A stretch of 11,134 nt of DNA from Saprospiraceae bacterium (GCA_020628755.1 JAHDEQ010000147.1:1-11134), one strand, 5' to 3'. Numbered from the stretch's first letter, positions 1 to 8,538 are shown. Numbers and translations: made by a program. The notes: a model not told the origin generated them from the sequence alone.

Positions 1-84
1 ATCGTCTTTCTACTAGAATTTGTCGAAATAAGATAAAAAAGACTTAAAACAATAAGATATTATAAAGGAATCAAAACCAATACA

Positions 85-600
85 ATGACTTTACAAGAAT
101 TTTTCAACATGCTAGGGAATAACCCCAATATGATAATCGCCTACTTTGGTCTTATCCCTTTAACTGCTATTATTGCTGGTATTATGGGCAAGGGCGAAGG
201 TCATATTTCGCCCTGGAAATACCTTTATTCCACCTTACTCTATTTGGTAAGTGTCCCAGCTATTTTTGCAATTACACTAAGTGTTTATTTCTTCTTTTTT
301 GAACGAAGAAGTATTTTAGACACCGATGTTTATACGCAAATATTGCCCGTTTTGTCCATGTTTGCAACCTTTCTAATTATTCGTAGAAATGTAGCACTCG
401 ACCGAGTTCCAGGTTTTGGGCGTATTTCAGGCTTGGTCATGATGATATTCGTCACGATGGTATTTATGTGGATATTGGATAAGACCCGCATTTTTGCGAT
501 TACCTTTATTCCGTTCCAGTATGTGATACTGATGTTTGTAGTGTTCTTTGTTATCTTTAGATACGGAATGTCAAATCTATTAAAATCTGAAAAAGAGTAA
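85..600 (+). CDS. Small conserved integral membrane protein, function unknown
   Basis: This 171-residue protein is almost entirely membrane. Hydrophobic segments lie at about residues 16-35, 47-72, 86-100, 114-132 and 136-160, separated by short loops. The loop GKGEGHISPWKY (about 35-46) and the FERRS stretch (about 72-76) are polar and look like the conserved signature between helices. There is no signal peptide apart from the first helix and no recognisable catalytic motif. From memory it resembles an unnamed membrane family common in Bacteroidota, but I cannot assign a role. The ATG at 85 is the first in frame. An AAGGA-like stretch at 65-69 is too far upstream to be a convincing ribosome site. 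The gene is monocistronic as far as visible: its terminator follows 26 nt after the stop. The coding call is firm and the function is unknown. Confidence 0.85.
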   Translation: MTLQEFFNMLGNNPNMIIAYFGLIPLTAIIAGIMGKGEGHISPWKYLYSTLLYLVSVPAIFAITLSVYFFFFERRSILDTDVYTQILPVLSMFATFLIIRRNVALDRVPGFGRISGLVMMIFVTMVFMWILDKTRIFAITFIPFQYVILMFVVFFVIFRYGMSNLLKSEKE

Positions 601-625
601 AATATTCTAAAATAAGAATTCGTTT

Positions 626-662
626 AAGTCCTCATTAACAAGAGTTGGTGAGGACTTTTTTT
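626..662 (+). terminator. Intrinsic terminator of the membrane-protein gene
   Basis: Perfect 9-bp stem AAGTCCTCA (626-634) / TGAGGACTT (649-657) with a 14-nt loop, running into seven T (656-662). It begins 26 nt after the stop codon at 598-600. Confidence 0.9.
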
Positions 663-900
663 GAGATTTTTTTCAAAGACTTGTTACTTTTTCACAAACT
701 AGAGTTATTCCATTGTGTTCTTTATTACGGTTCATTTTTAAATCTATTTATGACAGGAATTTATACAAGTTAAATTTTTTTTAAGGCGGTCAATTTGGTA
801 TGATAATTTCTTAGTAGGACAAATATTGTTAAACGAACTAATTGTTAAAATAGACTTAGCCAGTCATTTTTAGAATAAAAATAATAAAAACACAAGTAAC
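663..900. other. Intergenic region upstream of the exported-protein gene
   Basis: No gene is visible in this AT-rich stretch. It must carry the promoter of the gene starting at 901, because a terminator closes the preceding unit, but no exact TAnnTTTG box was found. The 9-mer ATTGTTAAA occurs twice, at 825-833 and 841-849, 16 bp apart, on the upstream side of the likely promoter. This could be a regulator site or chance in AT-rich DNA. Confidence 0.4.
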
Positions 901-1347
901 ATGAATATCCTAAGAGCATTCTTTATTGCAATCTGTTGTATTGCAACATTTCCCAACCTTTTTGCTAACAAAATCGCCGAAGTAACTTTGAATGAAGCCA
1001 CTCAAAATTCCAAAGAATTATTGGTTTCGCAAGGTTATACGATTTTAGAAACCGATACAGCCAATTTGTATTTCGGTGAAGCACAACTCAAAGAAATCAA
1101 TTTTGAGGAGGGCAGAGAATATGTCGTTGTCGCATTGTATTCGGATGATGTCAAGAACATCAACCTCGATGCTGTTGCCAAATCAGATGGCTATATTGTC
1201 GAAACTACTTTTACCAAAAAAGAAAATGGTGCAGCTATTGCATTCCGCAATGATGCAAAAGAAGATTTAGACTTGATGATTACCAATCGTCGTAGCAAGA
1301 AGAAAGACGTTTCGTACCAAATCAACTATATTGTAGCGTATAAATAA
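901..1347 (+). CDS. Small exported (periplasmic or secreted) protein, function unknown
   Basis: This is a 148-residue protein with a clear N-terminal signal peptide: a short basic start (MNILR), a hydrophobic core at about 6-17, and a plausible signal peptidase I cleavage after A22 (NLFA|NKIA). Cys12 and Cys13 lie inside the core but do not form a lipobox, so it is probably soluble rather than a lipoprotein. The mature part of about 126 residues alternates charged and beta-prone segments (YVVVALYSDD, YIVETTF, SYQINYIVAYK), which suggests a small beta-rich domain. It has no recognised motif. The ATG at 901 gives the best signal peptide. No Shine-Dalgarno site is seen, which is usual in Bacteroidota. 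The gene has its own terminator and converges with the DUF5682 gene. I do not recognise the family. Confidence 0.8.
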   Translation: MNILRAFFIAICCIATFPNLFANKIAEVTLNEATQNSKELLVSQGYTILETDTANLYFGEAQLKEINFEEGREYVVVALYSDDVKNINLDAVAKSDGYIVETTFTKKENGAAIAFRNDAKEDLDLMITNRRSKKKDVSYQINYIVAYK

Positions 1348-1385
1348 ATTTTTGGTTAACGATTCTATAAGCCAAAATGGGCAAG

Positions 1386-1419
1386 AGGCTACTCTTTTCG
1401 GAGTAGCCTTTTTCTTTTT
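1386..1419 (+). terminator. Intrinsic terminator of the exported-protein gene
   Basis: Perfect 9-bp stem AGGCTACTC (1386-1394) / GAGTAGCCT (1401-1409) with a 6-nt loop, followed by a T-rich tract. It lies between two convergent genes. On the - strand the hairpin is not followed by a T-run, so it serves mainly the + strand gene. Confidence 0.9.
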
Positions 1420-1427
1420 TCAATTTT

Positions 1428-3680
1428 CTATTGACCCAGCAAAAGTCGAATCGTAGGCAGCACACGCTCCGCACGTACTGTTTCGATGGCTCTATCTGTC
1501 TCGGTATAAATAGTTTCGGCAGATAATTGACTGCGGTCTTGTTGGGCAAGTGCGAGCATTTTTTGACGTTCAGAGGTCGAAAATTTGGAAAAAGTCCTTC
1601 GTAGCAAGGGCAATACATCCATCAAATCATCCATTGGAATTTCGTCTATCCAATCATCTAATATTTGCCACAAAATAGGATTATGAATGAGCAAAAGTCC
1701 GCTGCCATGCAAAAAACCTTCCATCCAGAAAACAGCTTGTTGACGGTCATTTGCCTTAGACAACGCGTAACGCATTTGCGTAGCAACTGCGGGAACATCA
1801 AAGTATTTTTTATCGAACAAAATACGTGAGCAAGCTCCTTTTAACAACCCATTGACCTGTTGTGTATGAGTCAGTTTATACAAACTTTGTAACCAAATAT
1901 CCAACAATTTCTCATCATTCAATAAACTAATCGCTTGATTGGATTTGATGAGTTTTTGAAAAATATCTTGCGATACTTCCTCGTCCACATTCACACAAGC
2001 ATTGGGCAAACCAATACAAATTCGAGGAATAATATTTTGAATAAGGTCTTTTACAATCGTCAAATCCAATTTTCGGGTACTACCATAACGCTGTACGGCC
2101 ACCAAAGGATAAAGCGCATCCATCAAATGAAAAACGTCTTTGGTGACAGCCGCTACATTTTGAAGTTTTTGGATAAGGTCAGGAATAGCATTTTTGAGGT
2201 CAGCTTTTAACGCTCGCCCAAGCAGACTCGTCAACTCCGAAAGGCTGTTGACTTCATTGCATTGTTTTTGTGTAAAACTCGTTGCAGCCTCTCCGACCGT
2301 ATTGCCCCACATTCCTGCTTCTATGACTTTGATGATAAATTCGGGCATCCATTTGAGTTGCCAATTTTCGCTAAAGCTCCCTGTGTTATACTTAGAAACG
2401 GCCAACTCCCGACCCCAAGGAATATTCAAAACCAACAAGCGATGCAACAAATGACTGGCGACAAAATTGGATTCTTTTCGCAAATCCAATTTTTTTTCTA
2501 CCTCTTCGGTTGTATTTCGTTCTTTGGTCAGTCGGGCTTTTTTGATGCGTTGTTCGAGGTCTTGTTGTAATGGAATAACTGGAATTTCGCTTGGCACTTG
2601 ACCAATGACATCGCCAACAATTAGTTTTTTCTCAATCAAATCCATTCGAGAAGAATCGCCTCCACCAAAAACGGTATTGGCTGCCTCAAACAATTCTTGA
2701 ATACCAGGCATTGGCAAGGCACGGATAGCCGCCAAAGTCTCCGAAAGGCGAACCGCTTCGATAGCGTGAGCAGCAGAAATGTCTATATTTTGTTCACGCA
2801 GCAGCCTTGCTGCTTGCGTCATCCAACGTTGTACCACCTCTTCCCTTTGAGCAAAGAGTAAATTGTACCAAGCTGGCGATTGAACCCCTGCACTATAACC
2901 ACTTTGGCGTGCCAATCGGTCATAAGACCAAGGAATCCAAGTGGCTTTGGGTTTGATTTTTTTGAGTCCTTTTAGCAAAGCATTGTCAGAACTGGTTTTG
3001 TAGGCTTTCAGATTTTGGAGGACGGGTGCGTGCCACGCGCCACACACCACTGCAATATTTTGGTTTCCTTTTTTGAGTGCATCTCTTATGGTTTTCCGCA
3101 TAAAGGCTTCTCTCATCAATTCTCGTCGAGGGCTGGCATTGCCGACTTCATTGCGCAGGGCTTGCATCATCTCTAGTATCGCATCAAAAGTTTCTTCAAA
3201 ACCTTCATTTTGTTCAAAGGTCACCTCCCACCAACGCTCGCTGTCTTCGTAGCCAGCGAGTTTTGCCATTTCGCCAAGTGGGTCACGAAGAAATTTCTTA
3301 GAGATAAGAGGAATTTCTTTTTTAGTCTTGATTTCGATTTGGATATTTTCTTTTTCGGCTTTATTGAGTCCAAAGTGGATAGCTTGTGGCAAGTCCATAA
3401 ATCGAACTGGAATATCTTTTTGCAAAGCAAATTTCATGGCTTGCCACTCAGGAGAGAATTGAGCAAATGGATAATAAACGGCTTGGTTGAGGTCTTTGGG
3501 ATTGTATAATAATAGTGCAACAGGTGGTTTCAAATCTGGATTAACCACATATTCAATGAGATTATCTGCATCGGGAGGCCCTTCTATCAAAATAAGGTCG
3601 GGTTGCTGCGCTTGCAAAGCGCGCAGCAAAGCTCTGGTTGAACCTGGCCCATGATGTCGTATGCCGTAAATTTTGTGCAT
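1428..3680 (-). CDS. DUF5682-family protein (possible TraB/EreA-like fold), orphan copy
   Basis: This is a protein of about 750 residues, counted from the ATG at 3680, which begins MHKIYGIRHHGPGS. The frame stays open to 3731, but that extension would translate through a terminator hairpin, so 3680 is preferred. Conserved-looking blocks lie in the first 220 residues: RHHGPGS (8-14), LIEGPPDAD (31-39), PVRFMDLP (91-98), RWWE (149-152) and CGAWHAP (213-219). Histidines after the first strand, an acid after the second, and a late G-x-W-H recall the TraB/ChaN/EreA fold. That assignment is inference. Residues after about 230 are mainly helical with no recognised motif. From memory, the family includes E. 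coli YehM and is normally encoded with a MoxR-type AAA ATPase, a VWA protein and a SWIM zinc-finger protein. No such neighbour is present here. The molecular function is unknown. Confidence 0.85.
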   Translation of the reverse strand: MHKIYGIRHHGPGSTRALLRALQAQQPDLILIEGPPDADNLIEYVVNPDLKPPVALLLYNPKDLNQAVYYPFAQFSPEWQAMKFALQKDIPVRFMDLPQAIHFGLNKAEKENIQIEIKTKKEIPLISKKFLRDPLGEMAKLAGYEDSERWWEVTFEQNEGFEETFDAILEMMQALRNEVGNASPRRELMREAFMRKTIRDALKKGNQNIAVVCGAWHAPVLQNLKAYKTSSDNALLKGLKKIKPKATWIPWSYDRLARQSGYSAGVQSPAWYNLLFAQREEVVQRWMTQAARLLREQNIDISAAHAIEAVRLSETLAAIRALPMPGIQELFEAANTVFGGGDSSRMDLIEKKLIVGDVIGQVPSEIPVIPLQQDLEQRIKKARLTKERNTTEEVEKKLDLRKESNFVASHLLHRLLVLNIPWGRELAVSKYNTGSFSENWQLKWMPEFIIKVIEAGMWGNTVGEAATSFTQKQCNEVNSLSELTSLLGRALKADLKNAIPDLIQKLQNVAAVTKDVFHLMDALYPLVAVQRYGSTRKLDLTIVKDLIQNIIPRICIGLPNACVNVDEEVSQDIFQKLIKSNQAISLLNDEKLLDIWLQSLYKLTHTQQVNGLLKGACSRILFDKKYFDVPAVATQMRYALSKANDRQQAVFWMEGFLHGSGLLLIHNPILWQILDDWIDEIPMDDLMDVLPLLRRTFSKFSTSERQKMLALAQQDRSQLSAETIYTETDRAIETVRAERVLPTIRLLLGQ

Positions 3681-3708
3681 TTTGAATATACTTTCTTCTG
3701 TTTTATGC

Positions 3709-3744
3709 AAAAAAAAGACGCTTGAAATCAAGCGTCTTTTTTTT
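3709..3744. terminator. Bidirectional terminator hairpin between ligase and DUF5682 genes
   Basis: A near-perfect dyad: eight A (3709-3716), then GACGCTTGA (3717-3725), an AA spacer, TCAAGCGTC (3728-3736) and eight T (3737-3744). It works as an intrinsic terminator on either strand. On the - strand it sits 20 nt after the stop of the acyl-CoA ligase, and its far edge is only about 28 nt before the DUF5682 start codon. Confidence 0.92.
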
Positions 3745-3764
3745 ATTGAATTGCTGACTAAAAT

Positions 3765-5591
3765 TTAAACATTATAAATTTCTGCAATTTCAGGAGCGTG
3801 CTTTTCACGAATAACTCGACGTTTGAGTTTCATGGTTGGAGTCAATTCGGCATCTGTGCCATCTGCCTTGGTTGGCTCCCAAGCCGTATTGAGTAAGGTG
3901 AATTTCTTGATTTGCTCGATATGACTAAACTGCGGATTGAAGCCATTGACAATTTCTTGGAAATGGTCAAGTACTTTTTGATTTTTAATGGCATCTCCCA
4001 TATTTGTCCAAGTTACGCCATTTTCATCGCACCAATCGTGGAGAGCTTCTTCGGCAGGAATAATCAATGCAGATACAAATTTTTGCTTCTCCCCAATCAC
4101 CATCATTTGTTCGATTAAGAAAGATTCTTTAAACTTATTTTCAATTGGCGCAGGAGCAACGTACTTGCCACCAGAAGTTTTAAGGAGTTCTTTCTTACGA
4201 TCCGTAATTTTGAGAAACTCTCTTCCTTTTGGTCCTTTGACCAGTTTGCCAACATCGCCCGTCCTGAAATAAGTTTTGCCATTGAGATCCTTCATTACTT
4301 CGGCCGTCTTGTCGGGTTTATTGTAGTAACCCATCATGATATTCGGCCCATAAGCCAAAATTTCGCCTTCGCCTGGTTTGTATTCACCTTCGCTCGAATC
4401 AATGTAAATCTCAACACTTGGAAGCGTTGGACCTACCGTGCCAAGCATTGCCCAACCTTCGTCGAAGCGACCAATCGTAAGTCCAGGTGAAGTCTCCGTC
4501 AAGCCATATCCTTCACGTATCGGAATACCCGCCGCCGAAAAAACCTTGGCCATTTTCACAGGACAAGCGGCAGCTCCTGTGAGGATACCTTTGACATTGC
4601 CACCGAGTGCTTCACGCCATTTACTAAATATAAGTTTATCGGCAATTTTACGTTTGATACCATTTAAACCTGAATAGGATTTATCGTATTCGTAATCGTC
4701 TGTTAGGCCCAAAGCCCAGAAAAAGAGTTTTTTCTTTGCTCCTTCTAAGTCCAAACCTTTGTTATAAATCTTTTCGTAAACTTTCTCTAATAAACGAGGT
4801 ACGGTTGTAAAGAAGTTGGGTTTGAGGGTTCTCAAGTCGCCATCGTCTCCACCTAGATTATCTGTTCCTGTAAAGGTGACAGAAATACCATTGTAAGCAT
4901 AGGAGTAGGAAGCTGTTCGTTCAAAAATATGGCACATGGGCAAAAAGCTAAGGGCTGTTTCGCCTGCAGTCAGGGGAAGCAATTCCTTGACATTGCTCAC
5001 ATTGCTCACAATATTGTTATGCGAAAGCATAACACCTTTAGGATTTCCAGTTGTACCCGAAGTATAAATAATAGTAGCCAAACTTGCTGGGTCAATACTA
5101 TCCATCAGTTTTTGTACAGGTTCCATACTACCTTCGGTGTCCCACATATCTTCCCAGTACTTTTTGCCATTTTGACGGTCAAAAGTATAAATATCAATCA
5201 AGGAGGGAATATCTTTTTTAGCAACAGTTACTTTATGATGTAAATCATCTGCACCTACAAAAGCATATTTGATTTCGGAATCATTGAAAATATAAACATA
5301 CTCGCCAGGACTAATAGTCGGGTAAACGGGCACCGTAATGACACCAATTTGTTGGGCACCAATATCCATTGCTACCCACTCTGGACGATTTTTGTAAGAA
5401 AGCAATGCAATCTTATCACCAGGTTTGAGACCCAACTTGAGCAAACCACGACTAATATTGTTGCCCATTTCAATCATTTGATCAGTGCTAAAATATTTCC
5501 ACTTGCCTTCGTGTTTGTAACCGAAAGATTTTTCTAGCGGAAAATTTGCTTTCTGATAGTGTATGTATTCAAACAGTCTAGTAACTTCCAT
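3765..5591 (-). CDS. Long-chain fatty acid-CoA ligase (AMP-forming)
   Basis: This is a 608-residue ANL-superfamily adenylating enzyme, full length for the long-chain acyl-CoA synthetase family. It would activate a fatty acid with ATP to the acyl-adenylate and then pass it to CoA, acting in the cytoplasm or at the inner membrane face. Visible motifs in order are: the P-loop YTSGTTGNPKG (176-186), the A5 motif GYGLTET (361-367), RTGD with D446 contacting the ribose, the hinge region DRKKE (464-468), SGGKYVAP (473-480), and the C-terminal TPTMKLKRR (584-592), whose K588 is the likely catalytic lysine. The start MEVTRLFEYI agrees with family members. It follows the AsmA-like gene by 70 nt with no visible terminator, so the two may be co-transcribed. 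A hairpin ends the unit 20 nt downstream. Chain-length preference cannot be read from the sequence. Confidence 0.95.
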   Translation of the reverse strand: MEVTRLFEYIHYQKANFPLEKSFGYKHEGKWKYFSTDQMIEMGNNISRGLLKLGLKPGDKIALLSYKNRPEWVAMDIGAQQIGVITVPVYPTISPGEYVYIFNDSEIKYAFVGADDLHHKVTVAKKDIPSLIDIYTFDRQNGKKYWEDMWDTEGSMEPVQKLMDSIDPASLATIIYTSGTTGNPKGVMLSHNNIVSNVSNVKELLPLTAGETALSFLPMCHIFERTASYSYAYNGISVTFTGTDNLGGDDGDLRTLKPNFFTTVPRLLEKVYEKIYNKGLDLEGAKKKLFFWALGLTDDYEYDKSYSGLNGIKRKIADKLIFSKWREALGGNVKGILTGAAACPVKMAKVFSAAGIPIREGYGLTETSPGLTIGRFDEGWAMLGTVGPTLPSVEIYIDSSEGEYKPGEGEILAYGPNIMMGYYNKPDKTAEVMKDLNGKTYFRTGDVGKLVKGPKGREFLKITDRKKELLKTSGGKYVAPAPIENKFKESFLIEQMMVIGEKQKFVSALIIPAEEALHDWCDENGVTWTNMGDAIKNQKVLDHFQEIVNGFNPQFSHIEQIKKFTLLNTAWEPTKADGTDAELTPTMKLKRRVIREKHAPEIAEIYNV

Positions 5592-5661
5592 TTAGTATAT
5601 ATATTTTTTGAGTTTTAGATTAAGTCTGAAAAATACGGAAACATCTTAAAATATCAAAATA

Positions 5662-8337
5662 TTAGTTGTCGCCTTCTTCAAAATCAATATATTCTTCGGT
5701 GTCGTCATCTGCTTCATCAAATTCAGGAATCTTATTTTTTGCAGTGGGTTTGTTGGTATTAGGTGTTTTGATTTCTTCTAAATATTCTTCTTGACCACCT
5801 GCTTCTTCAAATTCAGGAATTGGCGCGACTTTGCGCCAATTTTCGGGTTCTTTCTCCAGTAATTTTATACTTTGAAATTCTTTTTCTAAAAGTTTTCGCA
5901 CTTGGTCTTTGCGGTGTTCGCTGAGTTCAAAATCCTTTTGAACTTTGCGTTTGGAGTTTTTGACTTCATAATCATCAATATTTCCAACGATAGAATAATA
6001 CAAATCAAACATTCCTTTTTTCTTTGCTTTTTGAGGTTTGAGCAAAGGATCATGTTTCTTAAACTTGCTCAATAAAACTTGTCCTGCATTGACTTTTATA
6101 CCATAATCTATATCATGATCAAAAGTGTGTTCGCCAGTTACGGTAAGATTGACGGCATTACTTTGGATAAACATGGCTGGCAGATAAAGTTTGCCTCGAC
6201 GCACCTCTAGCCAGTTTTGCATATTTACAAACTTGATGTGTCGCAAGTCTTTGACTTTGATAAAAGTCGAAAAATCTTCTAATAATTTAAAACCTACCAA
6301 TTCGCCATCTTTAATACTTACGCCAGCCAGTACTCGTAACTTGTCCGTTAAGAAAGTCCCTTCTGCATCCCAATACGCATTGACCGAAAAATTGGAATTG
6401 AGGACTCCTTTGAGATTATCGGAAACGATAAAGTCTTGTCCAAAGTTTTCGGTCTGATAAAAGAATTTTTGGACATTTATATCTTTACAAATCACATTGG
6501 CCTTGAGACGAGGTTTTTCTTCAAAAAAGACTTTGCCCTCGAGATTCATGCTTCCATCCATTGTCTCTACATCGCCATCGAGCAAGACTTCGCCTGAATC
6601 GAAAGCAAGGCCACCTTCAAACTCAGTCCCTTGTATTTTATTGTAATTAAAATTATCAATAAGTAAGTCAAAATTTCCATTGAGTAGATTGATAAAACGT
6701 TCTCGTTGAAGCGCATTTTCTACCAGTAAAGAATCATAAACCTCTTTGGAGACTTCATCTTGTTCGACTTGGATTTCGGTTAGTCGCATCAACTTGTCCA
6801 AGTCCAATTCTTTGGCGTTGAGCCGAGCTTTAAAATCAAGCTCAGCCTTTTTGGTATTGAGCGAATCTGCAAAAAGAACAGGAATAAGATTGTAAAAATC
6901 GCCATTGAGCGTCATTTCACTACTTGCGCCTTCTAACTTTACGGCACTCACTTTGAGGTCATTATCTTTCAGTATCAATTTGCCTCTATCTACTATCATT
7001 TCTTGTTTGTTGATGGTAAGCGAAGCATCATCAAACTCTATCGTACCGCCTGCATCAACTCGACTAATACGACTCGTACTCAGCATATCTTCATAACGAC
7101 CTTTGATATTCAAATCCTTGATTTCAATTTCGCCATCGCCGTCGGTGATGGCCTCGTTGTTGAGTAAGCCATAAACCGATTCGAGGGGTAAATTTCCATC
7201 TAATTCAAAATCAATTTTAGGATCTTCGAGGTTTTCAATTTTGAGTTTCATCTCTGTCAACTCTCGATTAAAGTAACCTTTGAAATCACGAATTTCAAAG
7301 AGCGTCGTTTTATTGTTTCGATATTTTCCATTGGAAAACCAAGCTGTAAAAGAAACATCTTTGAGTGAATTGGCCAAACGGTCACTCTTTATTTGACCTT
7401 CACGCAACCCTAAGTTGACTTGTATAGAGGGATTGGACTTAGCAGTTTGTTTGCCCTCAATTTTGGTATCAAAAAGAAACGTTCCTGTACTACGGAAATC
7501 GCCAATATATTCTAAATATTCGGCAGGCAACAATTGAATAATGGATTCAATATTACCATCTTCACTCGTTACTTCTAGGTCATAATTTAAACCATCATTT
7601 TCAGAGTTGACAATACCCGTAATATTAAAAACATTGGACTCGACTCCTAATTTCACATTTTCAAAAGTATATGTACCCTTGGCCAAATCAACTGCAATTT
7701 TGGCATCATAATCGAGTGCTTTGCCAGGTAAAAAACGTGCGCCATTGACATCTATAAAACTTGATTCCAAAGCAGCATAGCTGCTTAGGGCAAATTGGTC
7801 GCTTGAAAATTCGCCTGAAAAAATAGCATCATTTACCAACATTCGCGTCTCCTGTTCGGCTTGTTCATCCGAATAAATCAATTCTATATTTTCGAGAGAG
7901 GCTTCATTTAAAGAAATAGACAAATCAGAGCCACTGCTTTCGGTATCTGATGTTTGAACAACGTCATAATTGGTTTTGCCTTTTTTGTCTTTATGAACAT
8001 ACAATGCTCCATCTTGTATTACCAAAGAATGCAAATTGATATTTGAACCAAACAAACTAAACAGGCCAAATCGGAAGGCCAAATTGTCAGCTTCGAGCAA
8101 ATTGCCACTATTCGTATCCGCCAATTTTACCTGCCGTAAATTGGCAGAGGCTTTTGGAAAACCCGAAAAAAGGGAAAGTTCAAATTCGCCAACACTAAGC
8201 TCTGTTTTGAGGCTTTTATTGACTTCTTTAAGAATTTTTTGACCTAACTCTTTTTCAAAAAAAGTAATAATAATAGTAGAGACTAAAATGATGAGAAATA
8301 GCATGGCGACAAAACCAAAAAATAATTTACGGAGCAT
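5662..8337 (-). CDS. AsmA-like inner-membrane-anchored protein
   Basis: This 891-residue protein has one N-terminal membrane anchor (about residues 5-27), followed by a very long beta-rich periplasmic region. The early sequence (helical VNKSLKTELSVGEFELSLFSGFPKASANLRQVKL, then LHSLVIQDGALYV) is typical of the AsmA N-terminal domain. The segment from about 670 to 755, containing VSIKDGELVGFKLLEDFSTFIK and the following GEHTFDHDIDYGIKVNAGQVLLSKF, is the AsmA C-terminal region. Relatives are repeating-beta-groove proteins implicated in phospholipid traffic between the membranes, so a lipid-transfer or envelope-assembly role is the best inference. The last 130 residues are charged and low in complexity, with two IPEF-x-EA blocks at 840 and 870. 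The ligase gene lies 70 nt downstream in the same direction. The gene is divergent from tRNA-Val. Confidence 0.88.
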   Translation of the reverse strand: MLRKLFFGFVAMLFLIILVSTIIITFFEKELGQKILKEVNKSLKTELSVGEFELSLFSGFPKASANLRQVKLADTNSGNLLEADNLAFRFGLFSLFGSNINLHSLVIQDGALYVHKDKKGKTNYDVVQTSDTESSGSDLSISLNEASLENIELIYSDEQAEQETRMLVNDAIFSGEFSSDQFALSSYAALESSFIDVNGARFLPGKALDYDAKIAVDLAKGTYTFENVKLGVESNVFNITGIVNSENDGLNYDLEVTSEDGNIESIIQLLPAEYLEYIGDFRSTGTFLFDTKIEGKQTAKSNPSIQVNLGLREGQIKSDRLANSLKDVSFTAWFSNGKYRNNKTTLFEIRDFKGYFNRELTEMKLKIENLEDPKIDFELDGNLPLESVYGLLNNEAITDGDGEIEIKDLNIKGRYEDMLSTSRISRVDAGGTIEFDDASLTINKQEMIVDRGKLILKDNDLKVSAVKLEGASSEMTLNGDFYNLIPVLFADSLNTKKAELDFKARLNAKELDLDKLMRLTEIQVEQDEVSKEVYDSLLVENALQRERFINLLNGNFDLLIDNFNYNKIQGTEFEGGLAFDSGEVLLDGDVETMDGSMNLEGKVFFEEKPRLKANVICKDINVQKFFYQTENFGQDFIVSDNLKGVLNSNFSVNAYWDAEGTFLTDKLRVLAGVSIKDGELVGFKLLEDFSTFIKVKDLRHIKFVNMQNWLEVRRGKLYLPAMFIQSNAVNLTVTGEHTFDHDIDYGIKVNAGQVLLSKFKKHDPLLKPQKAKKKGMFDLYYSIVGNIDDYEVKNSKRKVQKDFELSEHRKDQVRKLLEKEFQSIKLLEKEPENWRKVAPIPEFEEAGGQEEYLEEIKTPNTNKPTAKNKIPEFDEADDDTEEYIDFEEGDN
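5681..5822 (-). repeat. 90-bp-period direct repeat in the acidic tail of the AsmA-like gene
   Basis: The 20-mer at 5711-5730 and the one at 5801-5820 differ by one base, and the flanking ATATTCTTC stretches repeat with them. The spacing is exactly 90 bp (30 codons), giving IPEFEEA...EEYLEE (from residue 840) and IPEFDEA...EEYIDFEE (from 870). This looks like an in-frame duplication that has since diverged. Confidence 0.75.
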
Positions 8338-8377
8338 ATAATGGATTAAGGTTGGTTTCTAATTAAAAACAACAACG

Positions 8378-8408
8378 GAAATATAAGGATTAGAGTTAAA
8401 GTCTCACA
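8378..8408 (-). promoter_or_regulatory. Possible promoter of the AsmA-like gene
   Basis: On the - strand the sequence TATATTTC (8385 down to 8378) matches the Bacteroidota -7 box TAnnTTTG at all but the last base. It would give a leader of about 35 nt before the ATG at 8337. The -33 position carries GTG rather than TTG, so the match is only partial. Confidence 0.35.
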
Positions 8409-8489
8409 TAGAGATTGGAAGAAATATTTCCTCTTTTTTGAAACGTCTAAAAAAGATTAAATATTTTTTTAATTTTTTGTAAAAAAGAC

Positions 8490-8520
8490 TTGCGTCGAAT
8501 AGAAAGGAATCTTATATTTG
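8490..8520 (+). promoter_or_regulatory. Bacteroidota-type promoter of tRNA-Val
   Basis: The -7 box TATATTTG (8513-8520) matches TAnnTTTG exactly. A TTG (8490-8492) lies 20 nt upstream, the usual spacing for the -33 element of the primary sigma factor in this phylum. Transcription should begin around 8526, leaving a leader of about a dozen bases before the mature tRNA. Confidence 0.85.
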
Positions 8521-8538
8521 CAACCGCTTTCGGAAGAA

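Noticed and set aside
1..36. Possible last 11 codons of a gene entering from the left (IVFLLEFVEIR, stop at 34-36)
   Set aside because: Too short to distinguish from chance, and no terminator or other support follows.
3603..3629. 9-bp inverted repeat TTGCTGCGC / GCGCAGCAA near the DUF5682 5' end
   Set aside because: It lies within well-conserved coding sequence (ALLRALQAQQ) rich in Ala, Leu and Gln codons, and is explained by codon content.
3681..3731. Upstream extension of the DUF5682 frame to an ATG at 3731
   Set aside because: It would translate through the terminator dyad, and the added residues look unlike a protein N-terminus. The internal start MHKIYGIRHHGPGS begins exactly at the conserved first strand.
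4991..5008. Tandem 9-bp repeat CATTGCTCA x2 in the acyl-CoA ligase gene
   Set aside because: It is in frame, encodes a short VSN-VSN repeat and does not disturb the protein. It is a minor slippage product.
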